Assembly (NCBI RefSeq): GCF_011758805.1
Contig: NZ_JAANOW010000001.1
Location: 2,542,001 to 2,606,000, forward strand
Direction of reading: 5' to 3'
DNA: 64,000 bases
DNA from: Mycolicibacterium fluoranthenivorans
GTDB lineage: Bacteria; Actinomycetota; Actinomycetes; Mycobacteriales; Mycobacteriaceae
Below, piece after piece: positions 17,021 through 24,798 of the stretch (its first letter is position 1; each line of letters starts with the position of its first letter). The translations under genes and the position numbers were made by a program. Under the pieces are notes generated by a model. That model worked only from the letters and a program-made list of their open reading frames with translations. It did no database searches and was not told the DNA's origin.

Positions 17021-18307
17021 ATGAAATCAGCAATCTCCCTGGGGCTGGTAGTGCTGGTACTTCTCCTGTCCGGCAGGGCACATGCGGCTCCCACAACCAT
17101 CGACGTCGATGCGCTGACCACACTGGTGAGTGCGGTCGCCGAGGCCGAACAGAACGTGCACCGTGTGCAGGCACTGGCCGCCCAGGATCGGGAAAGGGTC
17201 AATGCCTTCATTGCCGACGCGGCGCAGGCGCGAGTTGCGGCGGACGAGGCGCACCGAAACGAACTGCGGGCGAGCGGAGCGCTCGGTGACGCGGAGGGAC
17301 GACTGGACTTGTTGCAGAAGGGATTCGACCGCTTTGCGGCTGCGAGCTATGTGTACGGCCCCATCGCCTCTGCTGAAACGATCGCTGACCCGGCTGAGCT
17401 GATGGCAACCGCTGCGCTGACGGAATCGATAGTCCTCAGTAGGAAGAATGCCGCCGACGATCTGTCGGAGGCGCGAACTCGGCGGGTGGACGACCTGCAA
17501 CGCGCTCGGGCGGCGGCGGAAGAATCTGAGCGCGCGTTGGTCGAGACAGAAGAGCGCCGCGCTGATGCCGTCAGGGCGCTAGCGAATTCGCAGCATGCGG
17601 CTGCCGACTGGCAGCGCACGTTGAATGAGCTGGTGGCGCAGCGTAATCAGCTGCAGGAGAGGCTCGATGCGGTCACCGGTAGCCATGAGAACATGCCACA
17701 AGACCCGAGTCCGGTCCCTGTGCCGCAGTCGTCCTCCGACCCGACGGAAGCGGTCGACCGGTTGCTCGCGCTCGCGGAGACATCGTCTCATGCCACCGCC
17801 GCCATGGGCCGTACCTTCTTGGCGCGATTGAGTACATCGGCACAGGATATTCCGGCACTGCCGGCTCGACCGACCTCATCGGGCCCTATACCCGTGAGTG
17901 CGGGAAGGCGGGCAAGCGAATACGTCATCGCGCGAGCCCTGACGCAGCGGGGCGTGGATTATTCCTGGGGCGGCGGCACTGCGACGGGGCCCAGCCGCGG
18001 TATCGGCGGGGGCGCCGACACGGTGGGCTTCGATTGCTCAGGGTTGATTCTGTACGCGTTCGCGGGGGTAGGGATCGAACTTCCGCACTTCTCCGGCCGG
18101 CAGTACGAGTTGGGCAGAAAGATCCCGGTGGCCCAGATGCGCCGAGGCGATGTCGTCTTCTACGGCGAGGGCGGCGGACAGCACGTGGCGCTCTATCTCG
18201 GCGACAACGTGATGGTGGAGGCGCCGACTCCGGGCGGTGTCGTCACTGTGTCGCCACTGCGTACCAGCGATATGGCCCCGTACGCGGTGAGGTACATCGA
18301 GTCCTGA
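17021..18307 (+). CDS. NlpC/P60 peptidoglycan endopeptidase, RipA-like
   Basis: 428 residues, ATG behind GGAAGG. Signal peptide with cleavage likely after AHA (residue 22). A long helical coiled-coil (about 30-230, Ala/Glu/Arg rich) matches the autoinhibitory N-domain of RipA; a Pro-rich linker follows and then the C-terminal NlpC/P60 domain. Catalytic residues are Cys339 in FDCSGL, His388 in QHVALY and Glu400. The 49- and 12-residue spacings equal those of the Cys-His-Glu triad of M. tuberculosis RipA. It should cut peptide cross-bridges of peptidoglycan in the periplasm. Its place between two secreted propeller genes and after a sensor kinase suggests a regulated wall-remodelling unit. Confidence 0.9.
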   Translation: MKSAISLGLVVLVLLLSGRAHAAPTTIDVDALTTLVSAVAEAEQNVHRVQALAAQDRERVNAFIADAAQARVAADEAHRNELRASGALGDAEGRLDLLQKGFDRFAAASYVYGPIASAETIADPAELMATAALTESIVLSRKNAADDLSEARTRRVDDLQRARAAAEESERALVETEERRADAVRALANSQHAAADWQRTLNELVAQRNQLQERLDAVTGSHENMPQDPSPVPVPQSSSDPTEAVDRLLALAETSSHATAAMGRTFLARLSTSAQDIPALPARPTSSGPIPVSAGRRASEYVIARALTQRGVDYSWGGGTATGPSRGIGGGADTVGFDCSGLILYAFAGVGIELPHFSGRQYELGRKIPVAQMRRGDVVFYGEGGGQHVALYLGDNVMVEAPTPGGVVTVSPLRTSDMAPYAVRYIES

Positions 18308-18433
18308 GCACCCAGGGAAGGGGGCACCGCCGGGGGACGATTTCGGCCGGCAAGGTGATGAGGTGCGACAGGAATCATCGGAACCGACAATTTCTTGCCA
18401 TGGTCGGATCGGTCGCCTACAGTTCGCAGCATA

Positions 18434-18457
18434 TACATGCAGTCGAGTATGTATGTA
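18434..18457. promoter_or_regulatory. 22-bp inverted repeat upstream of the second propeller gene
   Basis: TACATGC, ten bases, GTATGTA. The core ACATGC-N10-GTATGT has the same spacing as the ltp1 operator, with one arm mismatch and an extra outer T-A pair. It ends 33 bases before the GTG start at 18490. Confidence 0.65.
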
Positions 18458-18489
18458 TCTGTCGCTGGACGAAGACATGTGGAGGTATC

Positions 18490-21060
18490 GTGCCGAATCG
18501 CCCCGAAGCCAGACCGCTTTCCTATGCCGGAGGTGCCCACGCCGATGCTGATCCCGGTCTTCGCGCGCGCAGAGACGCCGTGTCACCGGCGGATCTCGGC
18601 TGGGGAGACAAGCTCGTGCCTGCGGTCAAGTACGGCTCGGTGGCTCTGGCAACTGTCGCCGCGCTGGCGCTGGGTCCTGGCCATGGTTTCGCCCATGCTG
18701 ACGCTTCGGAAAGCGATTCGACCGCGCACGGCGGGGCGTCTGCGTCGGTCTCGAGTCAAGGGGACGCGTCAACCGATCCCGCTGCAAAGTCGCGGTCGGG
18801 TAGGAAACATCCTGCAACGCAGCCGAAATCGAGAACTCAGTCGAGCCGCGAAGAGTCCGGTGGCGGATCCGGCCAGTCCGCCCAAGATTCGGAGACCGGC
18901 CCCGCATCTGATAGGCGGAATGACGTCTCGTTGCCAACGCCAGGCGGTGCGCCCCGGCGAGATGTGCCTTCGGAGAACGAAGCTGATGGGTCGGAACGAG
19001 CAGGCGGCAGGGATGTTCCCACGCACGCAGCGCGTCCGGTGAAACCGTTTCATCGCACTGCGCCTGGCGCGAACGATTCGTCTTCTTCGGTTGGGGTCTC
19101 GGGGAGGCCTAGGTCTGCCACGGAGAGTGCGGCCGTCACACCGACGCCCGTCGGTATCGCCAGAGTCGCTGCCTCGGTCACGAATCCACTCATCGACACT
19201 GGACCGGCCGGCAAGCCTGTCGAGCCTCCCTTCGCGTCAGCGCTGCTGGCCTGGGTCAGGCGGTCATTCTTCAACAAATCACCATCGCTGCACTACGACC
19301 CCACCATCAACGTGCAGGCACAGTACGGTGTCGTCACCGGCAACATCGGTGCCGTGGACCCAGAAGGCGACGTGATTGCGTACAAGCTGGTGAAGGGCCC
19401 TCAACACGGCATCGTCACCATCGATCAAGCCAGCGGAAGCTTCACCTACACACCTGATCTGGACTACGCGCAGGCGGGCGGTAGCGATTCGTTCGTGGTG
19501 AAGGTGACTGACAACGTGTGGAGCGTTCGCGATCTCTTCCGCTGGGATCACGGTTCGCGTAAGGCGGTCATTGGGCTCAGTGTCGACAGCATCCTGCCCA
19601 GTGCGCAGCGCTTCGTCGTGCCGCTACCTGACGACATCCTCCAGCCGCAGAATGCTGCCTTCACCGCGGACGGACAGGCGCTCGTTTTCCGCGCGACGCC
19701 AGCGGGTGGCACCCGCTCGGAGATCTATCGGGTGAACCTCGACGGAACGGGCTTGCAGTGTCTCACCGCGGGTCTCGCACCCGATCTCACGACGAATCTG
19801 TCAAAGCCGTTCGTCTTCGATGACGGCAATCGCGTGCTGTTGAGCGCGGGAACGCAATCCGATTCGGGCGGGGAAACCGCCGACCACTACATCCTCGAGT
19901 GTGCGGGTGGGGTCAGCTCCTGTGGAGCTGGATCGACGCTGCTTCAGATCAGAGTGCCAACCACCGTGGCACCGGGCGTGACGGTCATACAAAAGGAGCG
20001 GGAGTTGCGAGTCGCCCCCGACGGCATCCACGTCGGCTTCACTCAGTTGTTGGGCGCGGGCACGGCCACGCAATTGGTGTCGTCGGTGGGCACCCTGCAG
20101 CGTTCCGATACGGGATACGACGTCGAGGACGCCCGAGTGGTGTACGTCGGAGGTGAGCTGAAAAACTTCACGCCGGACGGTAAGGGTGTCATGGTGACAG
20201 ACTTTTCCGGCAAGTACGAAGCCGGAAACGCCGACGACGTCCTTGTCGACCTGGGCTCCGGGCGGGTATCTCGAATTACCGGGAACCTCGATTACGACGA
20301 GTCGGTCGACATGTCACCCAACGGGGAATGGCTGGCGGTCGGCAGCTCGCGAACAAGGGACTATCTCACCCCGATGTCGCAGATCGTTCGTCCCACGTTC
20401 GTTCCTGCTTACGTTGTCTTCCCCACGTTTCAGGCAAAGAAGGGCACGCTCAACCAAGCCTGGGTCGTTTCGCGTGAGGGTGAGCTTGCCGGTGAGAACG
20501 GAGTGTTCCTCGGCGACCCGAGCGGAGCATATATCTCTGTTCCGGTGGCAAATTGGAGTCCGGATGGCGACAGCATCGCGTTCTGGGAGCGCAGTTCGAC
20601 CGATCCGACCGATACCCGCTTGGTGGTGGCGCAGCTGCACAATATTGACGGCGGAACGATGCCGTCCGATATCGCCACCCCCGATACGTCGTCGTGGGCG
20701 CCGGCGCTGTCGACCGTTGTGCCGAAGCAGACCCCGTTGGAGCCCTCGCGGGCGGGCAGGGTGGGGGGACGGGCCGACGTGGTCACCACCAAAAACGGCA
20801 ATATCACCACAACAGTCGTGACCTACACCGATTTCGAAGACGAGTCGGGCATGATCCTCAACGGCAGCGAGTCGACGACGAACAACCCGACCTACACCAA
20901 CATCACCTACAGCGCGAATATCACCGTCACCGGTTTCGACGGCACCGAGCGGGGTTACCTGACGGCGGAGAACGTCAAGATCGTCAATCAGCTGTCGATG
21001 ACGGGCACGGTTGAGTCGTCGCTCGATGGAAATCATCTGACGATGGGCACGCCCGTCTGA
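18490..21060 (+). CDS. large exported protein with cadherin-like/VCBS domain and TolB-like propeller
   Basis: 856 residues from the GTG at 18490, preceded by GGAGG; the frame is open further upstream but overlaps the NlpC gene. After a 45-residue N-terminal extension comes a hydrophobic export segment (VALATVAALALGPG, then FAHADA). Next is a 180-residue Ser/Thr/Gly-rich low-complexity linker, and then one Ig/cadherin-like repeat (QYGVVTGNIGAVDPEGD ... YTPDLDY ... SDSFVVKVTDN). A beta-propeller with blades like SPNGEWLAVGSS and WSPDGDSIAFWE follows. A disulfide-like pair lies in LECAGGVSSC. It shares blade features with the 15020 protein. This architecture fits a surface or wall-anchored protein; partner unknown. 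Confidence 0.78.
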   Translation: MPNRPEARPLSYAGGAHADADPGLRARRDAVSPADLGWGDKLVPAVKYGSVALATVAALALGPGHGFAHADASESDSTAHGGASASVSSQGDASTDPAAKSRSGRKHPATQPKSRTQSSREESGGGSGQSAQDSETGPASDRRNDVSLPTPGGAPRRDVPSENEADGSERAGGRDVPTHAARPVKPFHRTAPGANDSSSSVGVSGRPRSATESAAVTPTPVGIARVAASVTNPLIDTGPAGKPVEPPFASALLAWVRRSFFNKSPSLHYDPTINVQAQYGVVTGNIGAVDPEGDVIAYKLVKGPQHGIVTIDQASGSFTYTPDLDYAQAGGSDSFVVKVTDNVWSVRDLFRWDHGSRKAVIGLSVDSILPSAQRFVVPLPDDILQPQNAAFTADGQALVFRATPAGGTRSEIYRVNLDGTGLQCLTAGLAPDLTTNLSKPFVFDDGNRVLLSAGTQSDSGGETADHYILECAGGVSSCGAGSTLLQIRVPTTVAPGVTVIQKERELRVAPDGIHVGFTQLLGAGTATQLVSSVGTLQRSDTGYDVEDARVVYVGGELKNFTPDGKGVMVTDFSGKYEAGNADDVLVDLGSGRVSRITGNLDYDESVDMSPNGEWLAVGSSRTRDYLTPMSQIVRPTFVPAYVVFPTFQAKKGTLNQAWVVSREGELAGENGVFLGDPSGAYISVPVANWSPDGDSIAFWERSSTDPTDTRLVVAQLHNIDGGTMPSDIATPDTSSWAPALSTVVPKQTPLEPSRAGRVGGRADVVTTKNGNITTTVVTYTDFEDESGMILNGSESTTNNPTYTNITYSANITVTGFDGTERGYLTAENVKIVNQLSMTGTVESSLDGNHLTMGTPV

Positions 21061-21225
21061 AACCACAGACGGTGTCGACCTACCGTGATTCACCACAGCC
21101 CCATGTGCCACATCCGAAACACGCGTCCGGCGTGTTGTCGTCCATCCCGGTGTCGTGACCAATTCGAGATCAGCACCACAAGAATTCACGGGAACCGCGG
21201 TCGTGCGGGTTGCGTTGTTCAAGAT
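21061..21225. other. intergenic region
   Basis: 165 bases without coding signal or copy of the inverted repeat. I see no clear promoter or terminator. Confidence 0.4.
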
Positions 21226-21837
21226 ATGACGATGCAGCTGCCCGCTCATCCCTCCGAGTGGTTCGGATACGCCGCGGACCACAGCGATGGACGGCGCCTT
21301 GTGTCGCGACGAGACCGCGCACGGATCTTCCCGCACCGCGAACGTGAAGCGCCCGTCGGCTATATCGATGCATCGCAGCATCTGTCCGCTTCCCCGGCAG
21401 CGGTGTGGCAGGTACTCACGGACCCCCGCACCTGGGGTCAGTGGTTCGCCGTGCACGACAGCTGGGTCACGCAGCCGCCTGCCACCGTCGCCGCGGGTAC
21501 CCGGCTCAGCGCCAAGCTGCGCATGCTGGGCGTCACCAACACCCTGGACTGGGTTGTCGAGTCGGTCGACGAGGGCACCCGAATCGAATTGGCCGCTACC
21601 GGCGCCGAGGGACTGTCGGTGCGGTTGATGTTCCGCGTGTCACCCGCGGGTTCGGGGTCGTGGATCACCGCCAGCGGACAGTTCAGCGCCGCGCTGCTGA
21701 GTCCGGCGCTGCTGGAGGCCGTCGAGGCCGACGGCGTCTGCCGGCTGGTCGACAGCCTGGCCGGGCTGGACATGCGCGCCCGCGAAGTGCAGGCCCGCGC
21801 TGCGTCGGCGCGCCCGAAGTTGCGCCTGGTGCGTTAG
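21226..21837 (+). CDS. SRPBCC family protein (paralogue of the operon member)
   Basis: 203 residues from ATG 21226; ATG 21232 and GTG 21301 are alternatives. The first 43 residues are a non-homologous leader; from GYIDASQHLSASPAAVW onward the sequence is a helix-grip SRPBCC domain paralogous to that at 4312-4752. Shared points are the WGQWFAVHDSW segment, PPATVAAGTRLSAKLRMLG and the C-terminal LLEAVEADG. It is a stand-alone gene convergent with mntR, 21 bases apart. Ligand unknown; a lipid or steroid carrier role is possible. Confidence 0.82.
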   Translation: MTMQLPAHPSEWFGYAADHSDGRRLVSRRDRARIFPHREREAPVGYIDASQHLSASPAAVWQVLTDPRTWGQWFAVHDSWVTQPPATVAAGTRLSAKLRMLGVTNTLDWVVESVDEGTRIELAATGAEGLSVRLMFRVSPAGSGSWITASGQFSAALLSPALLEAVEADGVCRLVDSLAGLDMRAREVQARAASARPKLRLVR

Positions 21838-21858
21838 CCGACCGGGTCATCGAGCTCG

Positions 21859-22560
21859 CTAGGGGACAACCCAAATCGCCTGTGCCGCAGGGCTTCCCAA
21901 GTCGACGGTAGTTTGAGCGTCGTCCTCGGTGCCGTCGCCTTCGATACCCACCGAGATCATGCCGGCGAAGTCACGCCGGGCCAGCACGCGTAACCGCGAG
22001 TCCAGGCTGATGCCCACACTGTCGAAGTAGCGCAGCATCTCCGGGTCGGCATCGGAGATGCGTGCCACGGTCCCCGTATCGCCGTCGTTGCATGCCGACA
22101 ACTGGCGGGCCGGCGGTGTGGGCACCCTGCCGTCGGCGGCCGGGATCGGATCTCCGTGTGGATCACGGGTGGGGAAGCCCAGCTTGGCGTCGATGCGGTC
22201 CAGCATGCGGTCGGAGACCGCGTGCTCGAGGATCTCGGCCTCGTCGTGCACCTCGTCCCAGCCGTAGCCGAGTTCGCGCACCAAGAACGTCTCCATCAAT
22301 CGGTGTCGGCGCACCATCGCCAGCGCGGCACGCCGGCCGGCGTCGGTCAGTGTCACCGCGCCGTACTTCTCGTGATCGACGAGGCCCTGATCGGCGAGCT
22401 TGCGGATCGATTCGGACGCCGTGCTCGCCGACACGCCGATCCGTTCGGCGAGCAGCTTGGTGCTCACCTTTTCCCTGGACCACTCCTGCGCGGTCCAGAT
22501 GACTTTCAGGTAGTCCTGCGCAACCGTCGTCAGGTCGTGCGGGTTGCCGTTGGGACTCAC
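21859..22560 (-). CDS. mntR: DtxR-family manganese/iron-dependent repressor MntR (SirR)
   Basis: 233 residues from a GTG (VSPNGNPHDL); a TTG ten codons upstream is also open. N-terminal winged helix (DYLKVIWTAQEW to HEKYGAVTLTDAGR), then the metal-binding dimerisation domain (RHRLMETFLV, DEVHDEAEILEHAVSD) and a C-terminal FeoA/SH3-like part (GDTGTVARISDADPEML). It represses metal uptake genes when Mn or Fe is bound. The sequence matches the Rv2788 SirR type and the sirR-ribF divergent order is conserved. A DtxR-like palindrome lies in the shared promoter region. Confidence 0.92.
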   Translation of the reverse strand: MSPNGNPHDLTTVAQDYLKVIWTAQEWSREKVSTKLLAERIGVSASTASESIRKLADQGLVDHEKYGAVTLTDAGRRAALAMVRRHRLMETFLVRELGYGWDEVHDEAEILEHAVSDRMLDRIDAKLGFPTRDPHGDPIPAADGRVPTPPARQLSACNDGDTGTVARISDADPEMLRYFDSVGISLDSRLRVLARRDFAGMISVGIEGDGTEDDAQTTVDLGSPAAQAIWVVP

Positions 22561-22582
22561 GTGGACCTCACACCGAGAAAGT

Positions 22583-22601
22583 TTAGGCAATCATCACCTG
22601 A
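22583..22601. promoter_or_regulatory. candidate DtxR/MntR-type box between mntR and ribF
   Basis: A 19-base segment beginning TTAGG and ending CCTGA matches the DtxR/IdeR consensus (TTAGGTTAGCCTAACCTAA) at 13 of 19 positions by eye, and the two half-sites have exactly the 19-bp length of such boxes. It lies 22 bases upstream of the mntR start, suiting autoregulation. The match is moderate. Confidence 0.35.
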
Positions 22602-22651
22602 TCCGGGGATCCGGAGCAGACGGCGAGGCGTGCGCGCCGTAGGCTTGCGTT

Positions 22652-23665
22652 GTGCAACGGTGGCGGGGCCGGGAAGACATCCCCACAGACTGGGGACGAT
22701 GTGTCGTGACCATCGGGGTGTTCGACGGTGTTCATCGCGGACACGCCGAATTGATCAATCATGCGGTGAAATCCGGGCGCTCGCGCGGTGTGCCGACCGT
22801 GCTCATGACCTTCGACCCGCATCCGATGGAAGTGGTCTTTCCCGGTAGCCATCCGGCGCAGCTGACCACCTTGACCCGGCGCGCCGAACTGGTCGAGGAG
22901 ACCGGTATCGACGTCTTCCTGGTGATGCCGTTCACCGCGGATTTCATGAAACTGACCCCGGAGCGCTACATCCACGAGCTGCTCGTGGAAAGCCTGCATG
23001 CCGTCGAGGTGGTGGTGGGGGAGAACTTCACCTTCGGCAAGAAGGCGGCGGGCAATGTGAACCTGCTGCGCAAGGCCGGTGAGCGTTTCGGCTTCGCTGT
23101 CGAAGGGATGACCCTGGTGTCCGAAGTGGCCGAACCCGGTCTGGGCGAGCGAAGCGACGGGGTACTGCTGCGGGACGAGACCGTGACGTTCTCGTCGACC
23201 TATATCCGGTCCTGCGTCGATGCCGGTGACGTGGTCGCCGCCGCCGAGGCGCTGGGCCGGCCGCACCGGGTCGAGGGTGTGGTGGTGCGCGGTGACGGGC
23301 GCGGCCGCGTGCTCGGCTTCCCGACCGCCAATGTCGCGCCACCCATGCATTCGGCCATCCCCGCCGACGGGGTCTACGCGGCGTGGTTCACCGTGCTCGG
23401 GCACGGCCCGGTGGTCGGCACCGTCACACCCGGACAGCGCTACCAGGCGGCGGTGTCGGTAGGCACCAACCCGACCTTCTCCGGGCGCACCCGCACGGTC
23501 GAGGCTTTCGTGCTGGACACCGAGGCAGACCTGTACGGCCAGCACGTCGCCGTCGATTTCGTGGCGCGCATCCGTGGCCAGGAGAAGTTCGACTCGGTCG
23601 ACGACCTGGTGGTCGCCATGCAAGGCGATACCGCCAAGGCGCGCACGATTCTCGCTGCGCAGTGA
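22652..23665 (+). CDS. ribF: bifunctional riboflavin kinase / FAD synthetase RibF
   Basis: 337 residues, GTG start. N-terminal nucleotidyltransferase half with TIGVFDGVHRGH (ATP-binding, HxGH-like) and the SSTYIR motif; C-terminal flavokinase half from about residue 195 with GRGRVLGFPTANV. It phosphorylates riboflavin to FMN and adenylates FMN to FAD, supplying cofactors for the acyl-CoA dehydrogenases in this window. It is divergent from mntR and upstream of rpsO, the standard mycobacterial order. Confidence 0.95.
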   Translation: MQRWRGREDIPTDWGRCVVTIGVFDGVHRGHAELINHAVKSGRSRGVPTVLMTFDPHPMEVVFPGSHPAQLTTLTRRAELVEETGIDVFLVMPFTADFMKLTPERYIHELLVESLHAVEVVVGENFTFGKKAAGNVNLLRKAGERFGFAVEGMTLVSEVAEPGLGERSDGVLLRDETVTFSSTYIRSCVDAGDVVAAAEALGRPHRVEGVVVRGDGRGRVLGFPTANVAPPMHSAIPADGVYAAWFTVLGHGPVVGTVTPGQRYQAAVSVGTNPTFSGRTRTVEAFVLDTEADLYGQHVAVDFVARIRGQEKFDSVDDLVVAMQGDTAKARTILAAQ

Positions 23666-23761
23666 GGTGCTGCTAGACTTCGCGGCGACCCAGCGCGTGC
23701 TGCAGTTCGCGGCGGCCGTGCCTCAGATAATCCTCGCGGACCTTTTTGATGGAGTTGTTTC

Positions 23762-24031
23762 GTGGCGCTCACTGCCGAACAGAAGAAGGAAATCCTCGGC
23801 CAGTACGGCCTGCATGACACCGACACCGGCTCGCCGGAGGCTCAGGTGGCCCTGCTGACCAAGCGGATCTCCGATCTGACCGAACACCTGAAGATGCACA
23901 AGCACGACCACCACTCGCGGCGGGGGCTGCTGCTGCTGGTGGGTCGTCGGCGCCGGCTGCTCAAGTACGTCGCGCAGGTCGACGTCGAGCGCTACCGGTC
24001 GCTGATCGAGCGCCTCGGTCTGCGTCGCTGA
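23762..24031 (+). CDS. rpsO: 30S ribosomal protein S15
   Basis: 89 residues, GTG start, exactly the usual S15 length. The sequence shows the four-helix S15 pattern, including [16 protein letters not shown] and the rRNA-contacting [25 protein letters not shown]. It binds 16S rRNA helix junction 20-21-22 early in 30S assembly. A 96-base untranslated leader separates it from ribF and may hold a promoter. Confidence 0.97.
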   Translation: MALTAEQKKEILGQYGLHDTDTGSPEAQVALLTKRISDLTEHLKMHKHDHHSRRGLLLLVGRRRRLLKYVAQVDVERYRSLIERLGLRR

Positions 24032-24048
24032 CGCGGCGGGCCGCGGCC

Positions 24049-24525
24049 GTGCTGGCCGCGTTCTGTTTTCTCGTGGGGGGACTCACCACCGGCTGTTCGT
24101 CGGCTGCTGCCGCGGATCTGCGGACCGGGGACTGCCTGAAAGTGGGCGGTCCGCCGGACCGCCCGGAGGCCATCAAGGCGCAGTGCGGAAGCGCCGAGTC
24201 GAACTACAAGGTCATCGCCACCGTCGCCACCGGCGACGAGTGTCCGACCGATGCCGACTCGTACTACTCCATGCACAGCACCTTCGGTGACGGTGGCGGC
24301 ACCACCTGTATGGATATCGACTGGGTGCCCGGCGGTTGCATGAGCATCGATCCGGAGCACGGCCGCGACCCCATCCGGGTGGATTGTGGCGACAGCACCC
24401 AGCCGCATCGCCAGCGCGCCACGCAGATCCTGCAAGGGGTGGCCAATGTCGATCAGTGCGGGAGTGGCCTGGGCTACCCGTACGACCAGCGCGAGTTCAC
24501 CGTGTGCGTCGAGGACGTCTCGTGA
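24049..24525 (+). CDS. lppU: LppU-type lipoprotein
   Basis: 158 residues from the GTG at 24049, 17 bases after rpsO. Short signal sequence VLAAFCFLVGGLTTGC; the lipobox LTTGC puts the acylated Cys at residue 16, so it is an exported lipoprotein. The mature part is Cys-rich (about eight Cys, for instance DCLK, QCGS, ECPTD, TTCMD, GGCMS), suggesting disulfides. The gene occupies the position of lppU between rpsO and pnp in M. tuberculosis. Function is unknown in the family. Confidence 0.8.
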   Translation: MLAAFCFLVGGLTTGCSSAAAADLRTGDCLKVGGPPDRPEAIKAQCGSAESNYKVIATVATGDECPTDADSYYSMHSTFGDGGGTTCMDIDWVPGGCMSIDPEHGRDPIRVDCGDSTQPHRQRATQILQGVANVDQCGSGLGYPYDQREFTVCVEDVS

Positions 24526-24798
24526 CACTGCTTGCCAATGGCCGTGTCGTCCCGGTGTAACATGGGGGTGTTTTAGGCCACTGGGCCCTGACACTTGGTG
24601 CGGTTCGCGTGTTTCCGCGCGCACCGTTCCTGTGCGTCACCGCACCGTTCGAGGTATCGGGCGGTCTTCGGTAGTGGCTGCCGGGAGTTCATCCCGGCCG
24701 CTTCGATCGACGGCCGTAGCCGTATCCGGGACGGGTCTCACGTTCGCTGACGCGCGAAACAGTTGAATACCTGACCAAGAGAGGCTGTACGGACACCT
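24526..24798 (+). promoter_or_regulatory. structured upstream region of pnp
   Basis: 273 bases with no gene. A hairpin with GTGCGGT at 24598-24604 pairing ACCGCAC at 24639-24645 (plus an outer G-C pair) encloses a CGCG-rich loop. The gap probably holds the pnp promoter and leader. In other bacteria PNPase mRNA leaders fold into hairpins used for RNase III-dependent autocontrol; that this applies here is inference only. Confidence 0.35.

Noticed and set aside
18034..18489. Upstream extension of the large exported protein
   Set aside because: It lies inside the NlpC/P60 gene; GGAGG ahead of GTG 18490 and the operator at 18434 mark the real start.
20314..21456. 380-codon minus-strand open frame opposite the second propeller gene
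   Set aside because: Antisense shadow with Arg/His-biased composition and no motif; the plus-strand protein has clear domains and an export segment.
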